A stretch of DNA of 64,000 nucleotides, taken from Nyssa sinensis. Taxonomy: Eukaryota > Streptophyta > Magnoliopsida > Cornales > Nyssaceae. The translations under genes and the position numbers were made by a program. The notes beneath the pieces are model-generated. The model was not told the DNA's origin. It worked only from the letters and a program-made list of their open reading frames with translations, and ran no database searches. The stretch is taken from positions 14,096,515 through 14,160,514 of the forward strand of contig CM018038.1 of NCBI GenBank assembly GCA_008638375.1, written 5' to 3'. The first letter of the stretch is position 1, and every line of letters begins with the position of its first letter. Below, one piece after another: positions 24,346 to 37,671 of the stretch.

Positions 24346-27300
24346 TACACGTATTATATGTTACGAAATTTTGAACTTCATGATTGATAGTAACATTAAT
24401 TTAAGGGCATTGCAAACTGAGCCTGTTCAAAAGTAAATATTTGATGCTTCATAGGAGTAATGTGTTTTCATTATTTAATCATTAGAGGCATTAATTTAAG
24501 AGCATTGCATAATTTTCAATTAACTACATGTAATAATTTATTGTGTTGAAGATAATATTATTAGAACAATACTATATTTATTGAAAGAAAATTACTAAAA
24601 GTTATTTTTCAAATTACATGGCAACCAAAAATTAATTGTACATCAAGCTATGTGATAAATGAACAGTCAATGTATGATTTATGCATCATTTGAAGGAAAA
24701 ATAACCTTTGATAAATGTTTTTGATACTTAGTAAATAGAGAGCATGTGTCTCAAATTATTTTATAAATCAGTTACATGATATGACAATTTTATAATTTTA
24801 ATAATTTGTGTATTTCACATGGGACCCACTATATTGCTAACATTATAGAAGTTGTTACACGCATGTGATAAGGTAATAGAATTACTTTATCCTTATACAA
24901 TGTAACGCAACACAAAAACGTAAAAGAGAAACGAACTCGTTACGTTCTTTAAAAACTAATAACAAAAGGAACACACCTAAAAAGAAAAAAAAATTCTCAA
25001 ATTTCGTAACTGAAATTTTATTGATAGTCTGAAGAATAAGAACAACTTTAAATCATATTTATAAACTAATAAAACTACTAATCCTAGGTAGGATACTAAC
25101 TTCTTCTACTAATATAAATTAGAAGATTATCAATCTCTTGTACTTGAGAAATAATACAAGGAAATAAGTCAAAATCGGGTTAAAATTTTTTACCAAACCC
25201 ACAATTGCCCATTTTTTCGGGTCGCATTCAATCACCATCGATTCACACATGATTTTGTTTCGAACAGATCTTAAAATACTATCATTAATCCATAAAGTCA
25301 AAAAACATTTATTTTACATCATCGTGCCGATTTGTAAATAACAAATGGTCTCTTCTAATTATAATTCTTTTAACAATCTTAATCAATTTGTTAAATGACT
25401 CATTCAGTCTATCCCCAATTGATATTTAATTTAATTTTTTTTTTCTATTTGTGCTGCTGCGATCGAAAAATCAACATCTTCAGCAACTGAGATGGTGGGT
25501 GTGTGTGTGTTTGTGTATAATTTAATGGGTAGGTAGTCTTATGTAGTATTTAAATTTATACATTGTACAGAAGTTGTAATATAAAACAAGTATGCATATG
25601 CATGCCTGTATGTTTTTTTTTTATTTGTTTGTTTACGTTGACGCCATTGCCTAAAATCAGATGCTTTGATAGTGCACCCACATGGGTGATGGCACTTGAA
25701 CGTGCTGCGTATGATTGTCATTTAATGGCGGGCCTTGTGATTTGTATAGGTGTGACCGGGTGAGCCGATAAAGAAAAAGGGGTGGCCAAGTTGATCTATC
25801 TGGATCACCAACCAAATCTCTTTAAAACTAATCATCTATTTGTATACTTAGATCTAGTTTACACATATTAAAATGGTTTGATTCACCAACTTTTAGATCT
25901 GCTTCCTCATTTGAAAAATAATGGTTCATGTGTTAAAGAGTACAATAGGCCTCCCAAAAGGTCTTGACAATAAATTAATGACTATGTTCTATGAAGTCAC
26001 TGGTTTTGTTCTCAAAAAGTTACTATGATTTTTTTTGTATGGACAATCATTTGCTTTAACAAAATAAAATATATATATATATATATAAAAGACAAATATA
26101 GTGTAAAAATTATCATTGTTTTTATTATATATGAATCTTTTTTAATCAACATGAAAAATATATTACAAATTACATTAATTGTTTTACAAGTTTAAGTTTA
26201 GAGAATTCTTTTAATTATGAACGACCTGTAAAAATTTAACAATTATCTCATAATTACACAAGAGAGTCCTACAAATATGAGTTATGCCGATAAAATCTAG
26301 CTAAACTGAGATTGAAAATGAGAAATATATCATATCCTCTAATGTAAAGAGTGAAAGTAAAATTTATGACATTTTTTTGAAGGACAATTACATAATTTGT
26401 TTTATTGGAGTGAAATCCTCTCATTTCCTTCCATTTTTTCCCACCCCGTATCTGAACGGAAAAAAAATATGGACATTGAGGGTACCCCCTCTTTTTCCTT
26501 TTCCTCTCCTTATTAGTCTATTATACGCATTTTTCTTCTCATTTTTCTCACCCTTTGTTAACTATATTTATTTATGAATAATGCTATTTTTATTAAAAAA
26601 ATTATGAAAAATTGTTTATTGAATAATGTGATATTATTATATTAATTTTATCACAAATCATGACATAATATACATCTAATACTCCCATATCATTTGATGA
26701 ACACAACTTTTGTTTATTTATTCACTATCGGTCAAAGCCAGCGAAATCCCATAAGGTAGAGAAGATCAAGGTGGTTTGATATAATTAAGATTGGATTTAG
26801 ATTGAGATTGACATTTTAATTTTATCTTTTATTATAATGGTTTCTTTGAAAGTATTTAAATTTTTTTATTTTATTTTGAAATAAAAATATTCATTTATAT
26901 CACCATGTGAGATCTACATTCGATAAACTTTACATGTGACAGATCTCACACGTAAGATGACATCATAAGTTATTTGTTATCAATCATGATACCAAAGAAA
27001 TTTCAACAAATTTAAGGCTGCGCCAGAATTGTTGCAAATGGGAAAGTTCAATGATGGTTGGGGTTTTGTGCTTAAAGGTATTGATTAATCAATATGGATG
27101 GATTGTGAAATTACAAAATTATATATATATATATATATATAAATATATATTACTACTAAGGAATTGACTGAAAAAATAAATAAAAAATGTTGATGTTGAA
27201 AGTTTTTAGCAAAAAAGAAAAAAAAAAAAAAAAGGTCTGTTGTCAAAGTATTTTCAATTTTGACAAATTAATGTCCAAATTAAAATTACATGTACGGAAA

Positions 27301-28860
27301 TTTCATGTCACGTTCGTTTACAATTATCTTGTACGCATACAATCATGGAAAATCAGACTATTTTAATTAAAATATTTTCAATTTGCAAATAAAACTTTCT
27401 TAACCTTTTAAAAAAATTTATAATACATTTTAATATGTTATAATTGTGATTGAAATACAAAATAAAATGTTGTTTATTAATAATTATAACAAAAACACAA
27501 AACTAGAAATTACTTAACAAAATAATAATAAAACAACAGTCATTATGTGCTCAAGCGAATAGTGGCCTAATAGTATTACTAATTTTTAATCCTAAGGGAA
27601 TAATTTAGTGGTGGAGCGAATTGCGATAAGTATTTTACTTGCACAAGTTGTGGGTTTAATTCTCACAAAGTGAAAATTTCTTTTGATGCGAAGTCGCGAG
27701 ATAATAAGATTCGTCTTGTTCATCATAAATTTTCTAATCTCGGCGTGAAAATCAGACTGAGAAAAAAACTTAATTTAATGTACACAAAGTGACCCATATA
27801 CTCCTAATTGCCAAATCAAAAAAAAGAGAGAGAAAGTATTACCTACTTATACATGAGGAGGGCCTGAATAAAGAGGTGGAGTTAATAAGAATTTAATATC
27901 ATCGACCTTGATTGACTAGGCTTTTTATTAAAAAAAAGAGTAAGTTACATGCGTTTTTATTTTCCAACAAACATGGCATTAAGACCTTATTTCGATAGCA
28001 AGATAAAGAACCTTGGATTAGAATAACTCTTATTTTATCCTATGTTTAGTGTATTCAATTAAAATTATTTATATCTCATGCACGTAGGATATAATCAATA
28101 CAAAAAATACACACAAAAAATTAATGATATATAATTATCCTATTCAATTCATTTTTTTATTCTGTCAGTCCAATGAGGGATTAAAGAAACTTCAAGTAGT
28201 TAGAAAATTCTTGAATAGGTTGGATACGGTATTAATGTGACATTCTAACAGTATTTTCAATCTGTTTTTAACCTGTCCAAATTCATTTTGATCCAATTTA
28301 TTTTCAACTTGCCTAAACTGTCTATTTTGTCAAACCAAATATTTTATCATGTGTAATATATTTCTTCTTTTTAGAGTGAAATAATATATATAATAATATA
28401 TAATTAAAAAGACACATTAACACTTACTACATTAGAGCTATAGAAAAATATCTCAAAATAACCCCCACCCCCACCCATTAGGGAAAATAGTGGAGTGACA
28501 ACTACATATATACAGAGAAAGAGAGCATGTGGCGCATAGTCCAGTAATGGGCCCGAAATAATTAGAGCACGAGTCTAGGGTGATTCTTATAAGTGATGTT
28601 AGGGTGGCGGACCCAACAAAAGCACTCTTTGAGCGCCATTATTAAAGAAACCCATAATTCTAGTTCATCATCACCTATACCAAGAAACATCTCCCACTTT
28701 CTTGTTTTATCGTGGCGTGAAAAGAGTGAAAGGGAGCTACCCACTTTGTGAGCTATGGCTCTGATATTCATACTCCATAGTTTTGCTGTCCAATTTCGAA
28801 TATGATATCTATAAAAATTAATCAGTTGGTTGAGTGAAACAAGCATTGTTTGTGAGTTCA
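24346..28860. other. Gene-free AT-rich DNA
   Basis: No gene found on either strand. The only possible element is a SINE-like stretch near 27600-27780 (listed separately). Microsatellites occur at about 26069-26087 and 27120-27142. An open frame at 28861-28562 (minus) has no family features. Confidence 0.45.
27605..27780 (+). mobile_element. Possible tRNA-derived SINE
   Basis: TAATTTAGTGGTGGAG resembles a tRNA A box, and GTGGGTTTAATTCTCAC about 45 nt later resembles a B box, the spacing expected of a Pol III promoter in plant SINEs. I could not define a 3' tail or target duplication. Confidence 0.3.
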
Positions 28861-29309
28861 TTTTTAATAGTGATTCAAATTCAAATTCAAATTTTATTTA
28901 AAATTTAAGTAAACTGTAAATTTGAGTTTGATGTTTTTTAATAGTCACTTAAATTTTTATTTAAATTTTTTTTTAAAATTTCCACTTTATCCCAAAATTT
29001 ATTTTTATGTCATTTTCTTTTAAAAATTATTTTCCCTCTTCTTTTTCTTTCCAAACTTCTTTCGCTCTTAATTTTCATTTCCTTCCAAATTTTTTCATTA
29101 TTTTTTTTCTATCATTTTAATTTCCCACCATTTTCTTCAAATTTTCCTCCAATTAATTTTGTCCAAATATTTCCTACATTTGTCCAAAACATTCCCTCCC
29201 AAAATTTTTTCCTTCCAAATTTTTTTCTATAAATAAGTAAACTTCTTCATCTAAAACTCATTTTCAACGTTCTCAATATCATTAATTCTTTAAAAAAAAA
29301 TTTGCTTAG

Positions 29310-30585
29310 TTCATTTTCTTCATCATCATCTTCTTCTGATAATGATGAAGAAAAAGATAAAGAAATATAATCACTTTTAGCTCTTCATCAAGTGAATAGT
29401 GCTGAAATGTTAAAAATTCTAAGAGCAAAAGCAGCACGGCCAAAAAAATATGGTGGTTCAGTTGTAGGTCGTAAACACATTTTTTGCAAGAGAAAAATGG
29501 GTCATAATCGACTATTCGCTAAATATTTTGCAGAAGATCCAGTTTACCCACATTCAATGTTTCATAAACAGTTTCGAATGACGCGTAAGGGTATTCTTAA
29601 TGCCATTGAAATACATAATCCTTAGTTTGTTCAGAAAATAGATGCAGCTAAAGTTTTTAGATTGTCCCCTCTTCAAAAGATGATGTCCGCTATTAGAATG
29701 TTAGCGTATGGAATGGTAGCGGACGCAATGGACAATTATGTACGAATTAGACAAAGCATTGCAATAGAGAGTTTAAAACATTTTTGTTGATCTGTTATCG
29801 AAATTTTTGAGGATGAGTATCTCAGATCTCCAAGGGGAGACGATATTACTATATTACTTGCTGCTAGGGAAGCTTGTGGGTTTCTGGAAATGTTGAGAAG
29901 CTTGGATTGCATGCACTGGCAATGGAAGAATTGTCCGACAGCGTGACAAGGTCAATATTGTGGTCACGTAAAAAACCTACTATTATTCTAGAAGTTGTAG
30001 CTTCATATGACTTCTGGATTTGGCATGCTTTTTTTTTTGGAATGCCAGGGTCTCACAATGGTCTTAATGTCTTGGATTGTTTTCTTTTATTTTCTGAGCT
30101 CAGTGAAGGACGAGCCCCCCCCGGCTAATTACTCTATCAATGGACACACCTATAGTACGGAATATTATCTCGCTGATGGCATATATCCTCAATGGGAAAC
30201 ATTGGTTCAAATAATTTGTTTTCCACAAGGAGCAAAGAAACAATATTTTGCTATGATGCAAGAGTCGATGAGAAAGGATGTTGAACAGGTTTTTGGGATT
30301 CTTCAATCTCATTTTGCAATTGTATATGGACCAACACGATTTTGGGGCCCTAACACACTAAGAGATGTCATGAAGTCGTGCATTATTTTGCACAATATGA
30401 TAGTTGAAAATGAGCGAGATAGTTATAATATTTGTGATTATGAAACATCATCAGAACATAACACATCTATAGTTATTTTACAGGCTCATAATAATGACTT
30501 TGAATCATTTTTGTCTTGTCATTTACAAATGAGAAATGAGAATGCCCATCACAACCTTTGCAATGACTTAATTAAGCATCTATGA
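29310..30585 (+). pseudogene. PIF/Harbinger transposase pseudogene
   Basis: Successive frames on the plus strand spell a HARBI1-like DDE transposase. An acidic Ser-rich start (SSSSDNDEEKDKE type) is followed by GRKHIFCKRKMGHNRLF, a helix-turn-helix-like region ending in QKMMSAIRMLAYG, the first catalytic Asp in LDCMHWQWKNCP, the LSEGRAPP block, then YYLADGIYPQW, EQVFGILQSHFAIVYGP and CIILHNMIVENERD. These are diagnostic of plant PIF transposases. It is dead: stops at about 29624 and 29788, frameshifts near 29960 and in the C-run near 30113, and the normal N-N-D-I-N-V second catalytic site reads HNGLNV, so that Asp is lost. Terminal inverted repeats were not identified. Confidence 0.85.
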
Positions 30586-30589
30586 CAAC

Positions 30590-31612
30590 GTTGTAGAGAG
30601 ATGTAACTCTTTTTTTTTTTTTTTTTGTGTTTGTGTTTGTGTTTTTTTAAGATGTAATGGTAAACCTTCGTGAGAATTTATACAGAAAAAAATTGAAATA
30701 TAATTTTGTGATTTTTTTTACCGTTATGTCAAATTTCTTTTACCGTTCTATTTACTGTCAATTTCTTTTACCGTTCTAGCCTATGGACGGCATGAGAACA
30801 AGATAGGCTTTCATTCAAGAACAACCCGTCACGCCTGCCCCTCTGTCTCCCATTTCTCACAACTCTCGAAACTCCCACTTCCCTCATTCCTTTTTCTTTT
30901 CACGAAACCCTCTCTCTTCTCTCCATCCCTCCCTCTCTCAGACGACGCTTTCTGCGTCTTTCTCTCTTCCTTATTTTTTCTTTGAAACTTTGATCTCTAC
31001 GTCTCTATCTCTCTTCCTCCCTCTTTCTCCAACACAGTTGATCGTTATTGCCTCGTCCTCGCCGTTTGTCATATTGTCACCACCGTTCGTCTTCGCTAAC
31101 CGTCACCACCGTTTGTCATTGCTGACCGCCATCGCCGATCATTGTCGTCGTCTCTGCAACGATCGCTGTTAGACAAGGAAGATCGATAGTCGGTTCCCGC
31201 CAGGTCTATTTTCCTTTTCTTGTTTTTCTTTTCCTTACATTTTCCTTCCACTTTCCATCTGAGGTGAGACTAGGTAGGGGAAAAAAATAGCCGTTAGAAA
31301 TTTTATTCTATGAACAATAGTGCACTGATGGCATCTGATTTTGTAAATTTAGAATTTTAATCACCATTAAGTTAATTAAACAGTTTAATATTTTATTAAA
31401 TCTATATTTACATATACAATAAAATTAATAAATAATTTCACTGATGGCATCTGATTTGATAGGTACAATCCATATAGCATTCTTGGTGTGACCTAGTGGG
31501 TCATTATTTCTTTTGAAAAACCTGTTGAGTGTTGTTTTATGGTGTTTCATATCTTTGCCTGAATCATTCGTGGACATTATTTCAACAAACAAATATGGTT
31601 CACATAACATTA
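30590..31612. other. Unassigned DNA with a 19-bp direct repeat
   Basis: 30830-31200 is C/T-rich and resembles a gene leader, but no coding region follows. CACTGATGGCATCTGATTT occurs at 31323-31341 and 31439-31457, flanking 97 bp of AT-rich DNA. No gene is recognised. Confidence 0.45.
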
Positions 31613-32693
31613 TGTTGGAAAAAATAGGTTTTGAGCATAATAATTAGTTATTTTTGAGTTAAAGTTAAAGTGGATCTCACACATTAATTTTAGTGGGTCT
31701 ATATGGGAATGTGTTCTTCTCTATGAGGAGATTAAGATCATATATTGGGTTGCTCAAAACCATTAAGGAGTGAATGAAAAATTGCCTCCAAACATCACCA
31801 CTTGAAAATGGTAACAAAAGCTTGAAGCTTGTGGAAAAGCTTGTGTCTCACATAAGATGAGCACAAGACTTTTAAAGAGTATATATACACCTAACTTAGA
31901 GGAGGGTTTGGGCTCCAAGGGGTACCCAAGTTTTGTAGAAGGGGAATGACCTAGCACATGCTTGGTTCATCACACGCGCGTTGTCGCCCCGCACTGAACC
32001 GGGTCGGGCTTGGGTTTGGGCTTGGGCTTGGGCCGTCGTGTATATATATATTTAAAAAAAATTAATATAAATAATTTTTCATTAAACGCTCTCATTTTGT
32101 TACTGTTAAAAACAAATCAAAACGTTGTCGTTTAGTTACCAGATTAATTAAAACTAAAAACGTCACCATTCTGCAACTACATTTTTTGGTTTTGGTTTAA
32201 ATTCAAAACGACGTTGTTTTGCAATTGTATTGGTTTGACTGAATAATCATCTTCTTCATAGATGCGTTTGTGTCTGTTCACCATGAACAGACACAATTGA
32301 ACCTTCATGACTATACCAAACAGTCATGAAGAAGTCTATAAATACCCAATCCCTCATTGCATTCATTCATTCGAAATATTGCATTCTCTCTCTCTACATA
32401 AGTCAAGTTCGGGTTACTGTCATTGTTGTGTTCGTTGGATTCTAAAGATTGAAGTGTTGCATTTTTAGAATCAAAATCTGTTTATCTTGAGAGACGATTG
32501 CTCATCACCTTGAGCACCGAAAGGGAACAAATTTGTCTTAAAGAAATTGTGAATTTCACAAAGCTCGGATTTTTCCTTTTTGTTCAGATTTAATAACAAT
32601 GAGTTCATGTTGTTTATATTTCTATATATATAGTTATTCATTTTGTTTTAATTCTTGTAACAGTATATATATAATCAGTATATTAGGCCAATA
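31613..32693 (+). mobile_element. Solo LTR, copia-like
   Basis: 1081 bp starting TGTTGG and ending CCAATA, the latter one base from the perfect inverse CCAACA. It is flanked by the 5-bp direct repeat CATTA at 31608-31612 and 32694-32698. A TATA-like box (CTATAAATACCC at about 32336) followed by a CT-rich leader fits an LTR promoter reading to the right. No internal retroviral domains and no second LTR lie alongside, so this is most simply a solo LTR left by recombination. Assignment to copia rests on the TGTTGG/CCAACA ends and general layout. Confidence 0.72.
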
Positions 32694-34072
32694 CATTATT
32701 CAAACCTTTTTTTACCATTCTGTAGTCTCTAGAAAACGGTCCATACATACATATAAATATTTATATTAAGAAGTTTAGTTGATTGTTTGAAAAATTAAGC
32801 TACCATCACTCACTTTTATTTGAAAAAAAATTGATACAATCTCTCTTATAAATAAATAAATAAAAAACACACAAATCACGTTCGAAAGTTTCAAAAAGAA
32901 TAAAACATAAAAGGAAAGAGAAAAAAATATTCATTTTTATCTTATTTAACGTTTAAGAGACAGAAAAAAAATTATTATTTCTCGTTTGATTAATCAATGC
33001 TAAAAAATAAAAGTATAAAAAATCATTTGACAAATATGCTTTCTTTTTCTTGATGATTAAGTTTTTTAATTCTTTTGTTTATTAGTATTTTTGGTATTTA
33101 AATTTTTTTATTAAATACACTTTTTGTTTTTCTAAATCTCTCTGCTTTTAAAGAAATTTAAAAAATAAATTAAAAAACTCAAATTATAGCTCTTACAATT
33201 TTCATTTTTTTTAATTAAAAACTTTCAAATAAAAATTTAATCATCTCTCTATCATAATATTTTCTATTTTTTAATTCTTGTCATCTAAACGAACCCCTAA
33301 AATTTCAGGGACTTGCCTTAATAATATACTCTTGTTGATTTGTTAACTAAAAATATTCTAGAGTCTGCCTCGTGGATGATAATGGAGTCAAAAGGAAGAG
33401 GGATTGGTGAAGTTAAGTCAACAAGGTGGGAAAGGAATTCAAGTGTCTTATTAGCAGCGACATTAAATGGGGGATGAATGGCAGCCCATGCTTAACCAAT
33501 CCCAATTGAAATTTGCTCCGTCCTTTTCAGCAGGGACGTGCCACTTGGCTAAGATGCAATAGGATTTCGTTGGAGCAATGGCTATGGAAATGGACCTCTT
33601 TGGCCGAAACTCACCGCCGCCCAGATTCGTTATCTTCTTATCTCGTCTCCATTCATCGTGGTATTTCCACAGATGAAAGGCCTGTTTGGGAGGGGACCTA
33701 TTGGTGGATGCAATGTCTCATTGTAATGGGTTTTTGGATTACTGGTTGCTAATTGTCATAATTCAATGGGGCTCTTTCAGAAGACGACGTGATCAAAAAC
33801 GTGTTTGTCGTGTTAATTTCTTTTTTGGAAGACTTTTCATAATATAAAATATATAAAAAAAAAACGATGTGAAAATTATTAATATCATATGACCCTTCTT
33901 CTTCTTTTTTTTTTTTTTTCTGTCAATATGCGTCGGCTATATTATTTTAGGACCTTTCAGAAAAATTGGAATGCTGCAAAATGAATGTATTGAACACAAC
34001 TTTTTTAATTGTTCTTCCAAATTAAGTTTGGCCTTACAGCAATAATTACACCTCTTGATTTTTCAACTGCAG

Positions 34073-34073
34073 C

Positions 34074-34136
<63 letters not shown>
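34073..34136. repeat. Poly-C, CT and AT compound microsatellite
   Basis: C-run followed by (CT)n and (AT)n without interruption. Confidence 0.9.
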
Positions 34137-35427
34137 GAAGGAGAATCTTAAGTTCCCTATTAGAGGAATCCAATTTGAAGGGTGTGGAATGAGGCAAATG
34201 TGAATGTGAAGGCCTCTTACTGGCTTTCTAGTGGGCAAAAATGGATGCAAAATTGGCTATTAATTAAGATACTTCTATTAAAAGTGCAAATGTGACTTTT
34301 ATCTATTAAATTATTTAGAGATAAAAATTTTATTTAGTATAATTATTTTAATATCTAAATACATCTCAATTTTTATATAATTTTATTCAAAAATATATAA
34401 ACAAATTCTTAATAATATTAACCTGTTAATTACATTATTAATTCAAGACTCCATATTATCCCGCGTGTCAAGTGGTACATCCACTAGAACAGTAATGGTG
34501 TGAAATCCCTCGTGTCAGGTGGGAGTCAATCAGACTACCACTACTACTACATTAATGGTGTGAAATCAGAACTTCAGGTTCCTCAAAGTTGAACCATTAA
34601 TGTGTTTCGACTTATCCATATTACAATCATTCACATTTTCACTAAATCATTTGGGTTTTCCCTTTCTTGAACATAAAAGAGGATCCAAGAGTTAAAGACA
34701 GACAAATTAAAGAGAATAATTAAACTTAAACAAGATATATATATTTTTTCTGGGAAAGAGTCAAAGACAAACAAAGGAAAAAACAATTAAAAAGTGCAAT
34801 AATTTTTTTTGAAGCCTGTTTAATTTTAAAAATAAAAACACTATTCAAATTTATTTAGACTCAAGAAACCAATGATTTTTATTTTTCACACTAACTTGTT
34901 TAAATTAAGATGATGTTTGACAAAATAAATACTTCACATTCATAATTTAAGAGTCTTTTATTTTTCGTAATGTCCTAAAGTATTTTGAAAAATCAATGCT
35001 CAAAAGTATTGTAAAATTATCAAGTTTTTTAAACCGAGTAATTAATGTGATATTTTTACTAGGACAATGCTATTAAGCATAGTTCTTAAATTCGGACTGA
35101 AAATCAACTAGGTAAAAATATGGGATCAATGAGTCATTGGTTGAACTAGAGAGTCAACTAGTTAGAATGGTCATATTATTAAAAATAAAAATTATATTAA
35201 AAATAATATATATATATATATTTTTAAAGTATATCTTAAAGTAAAGTATAATAAATAAATATGAGCATAAAATATTATTTATAGTTATTATTGTTTCAAT
35301 TACTAAATTATATTTTTTGGATCAGTTTAATTTTGATAGATTTTGAATCTCCAAATCCCAATTTGAAGGCACGTTATACAAAAATATAACAAAAAAAGGG
35401 TATAAAATTACTGTGAAACAATGAGAA

Positions 35428-35575
35428 AAGTTTGATTATTTAATTATTTTTTTAATTACCTACAACTTGTCCAAATCACTTGGTATATCATAAAACTGAC
35501 TACTTAAGTTTGATTATTTTTTTAATTGCCTACAACTTGTCCAAATCACTTGGTATATCATAAAACTGACTACTT
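35428..35575. repeat. Two-copy tandem duplication
   Basis: 35428-35505 and 35506-35575 share AAGTTTGATTATTT and then TACAACTTGTCCAAATCACT through CTGACTACTT. The first copy has about 8 extra bases in the T-run. The near identity indicates a recent duplication. Confidence 0.9.
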
Positions 35576-37481
35576 CAATAGGTTTTTACCTATTTTACTT
35601 CTGTAGCTGGTTCATTCACAAAATCATATCAATCTCGTCTCTGATTCACCACATTCAGATTTAATAACATTGCTATTAAGAACTTATTTTCATGTTGGAA
35701 TGAGTCTCTTATATAGTAAAAAACAAATTATAAAAAATTATTTTACTCAAAGATAAATTGATTTAAGTAAATAATAATATTGTTGTCCACTTATTTATTC
35801 TAGTTATTCAGTCAAACATTTACAAACTTTTATAAGATATTCAGTCAACTGAATCATTAATTTGGTAAACTAAATTTGACAGTGTGTTGGATTCTTGTGA
35901 ACAAAATACTTGTTTAGTCGACTGAGTCTTTGGTCCAGTCAATTGAATCTTTTAGAGATAAAAGAGGCATGCTTCTGTAAACATGATTCAGTCGACTGAA
36001 TTGAAAACTTAATTGATTGAATTCAACAATGAGCTTTAATATCTATTTTGTTCAATGTTCTTTTTTTCAAATGTCTTGATTTTTTTAAAACTTAGTTTCT
36101 AACATTGTTATGTTTTTTAAAAAAAATTATTTTATTAATTGATCACTTAAATATTTTAAACATTATGTTTTATTCAATCAATTCTAAATCACTTAGACAC
36201 TTAAGATAAAAAATAAAAGTTTTCATCTGATTCCTTAAACTTAAGTGCTTTTTGAGTTTGACTCAATATTTGATCTAGAAAATCTTAGTTAATTATTTTT
36301 TGAATTTATTAATATATTTCTTTTGACACTTAAGATAAATTATTAGTTAATATTATTAATGTCTTATTATTATCAAAATTACGAGAATGTTGTTGTTTGA
36401 AAACTTCTAAGACTAATAAATAAACTTTCTTTTAAATTTAATAAATTAAACACTCAATTCTACATATATATATATATATATATACAAAAATAAAATAAAA
36501 TTATGGCATTATTATTATTTTTGAAAATTCTCCATAACAGGTGGTCAAATTTTATTGACGAGGAGAATAAATTTTGATTTTTCTACTTTTACCTCCACTA
36601 AATTTAAGGTTGATATCTGTTATTGGATGAGAGCAATTATTATGTACTCTCGACAGTACATACTTTTGACATTGAAAAGATAATGTCTCATGTGTATATA
36701 ACAAACAGAGTGCCACATCATTCTGTTGTTCAAGGTACATACAATTGCTCATAAGTATCATTTTCGTTAGATAAATGTAAACATTTATTCTTATTTAAAT
36801 ATATAGTGAATTGAATTATTTATAAAAAGTTTATATTAAAAAAAATTTATATTAAATTATGTGTTATAAGTTGATTGTGTTGATTCAATTTAATTATATA
36901 ATAAAATAAAATAAAATAAAATAAATTATAATATATGAATGGGAATATTTAATTATTTCTTTCAAAAAAAATAGATATAATACACAAGAAGTATGAAAAT
37001 ATTTTTTGTAAAAAAAAAATATATATAATATTTTTAATTATATATTCAATGTGTTAAGATACAATATAATTTTTAAAATTATTATATACCTTGACTTATC
37101 ATAATAAAATTAAAATTAAAATTAAAAATATAAATTGACAATATCATCATTGCTCTTCATGTAAATGCAGCTTGACCTAAGCTTGGCTCAGGGGATCAAA
37201 TTAGAGAACATGAGAAATGTTAAAGTACACTCATGATAATCGTCAGTTACACGCATCAAACGCGTGAACTTCATGTATTAATGAGATCGTGGTGTCGACG
37301 GCCGCGAGTGAATAATAAGAAATACGAAGTACGCTATGAACCGTGGCCCGACACCATGAATGTTTTGTTTTTTTTTCCTTATTCTTCAGCGTGATGTATA
37401 TTGATAGAGGGTGACTCAATATTCCGTACACTGAGTGAGAGGTGTGGGGGCCGCAGCATGTCTCCGAAAAATAGAAAGAAG

Positions 37482-37671
37482 AAAAGGATGCACATTCGCT
37501 TGTCACGGCGTCAATAGAGCCTCGTGCCAGAATCTAGTCGGTACAATTATCGGTATTTTAAAATCCGAATTATAGTGCCAGCTCCAAACAGACCACCACC
37601 ACCTACCCTTCCAAGAGAGAGAATATAGTCAACGAAAGGCTTCAAGAGTCGGGACCAGATCACGATGTATT
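37482..37671 (+). repeat. Dispersed repeat, copy 1
   Basis: Starts AAAAGGATGCACATTCGCTT and ends AGATCACGATGTATTT. It matches 39847-40028 in order and orientation (for example TTGTCACGG, GAATCTAGT, GGTACAATTAT, GTCGG/GACCAGATCA) with substitutions and small indels. No coding content is seen. Confidence 0.75.

Larger units (their letters stand above)
32699..37481. other. Gene-free AT-rich DNA
   Basis: No gene is recognised. An open frame at 33513-33752 has no domain. Contains a microsatellite at 34073-34136 and a tandem duplication at 35428-35575 (both listed). Confidence 0.45.

Noticed and set aside
24179..24436. Cys/Val-rich open frames
   Set aside because: Translation of (GT)n and (TA)n microsatellite.
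28562..28861. 99-aa minus-strand open frame
   Set aside because: No recognisable family, low-complexity flanks, no neighbouring exons; likely chance.
33513..33752. 79-aa plus-strand open frame rich in Trp
   Set aside because: No domain, no start context and no homologous copy in the window.
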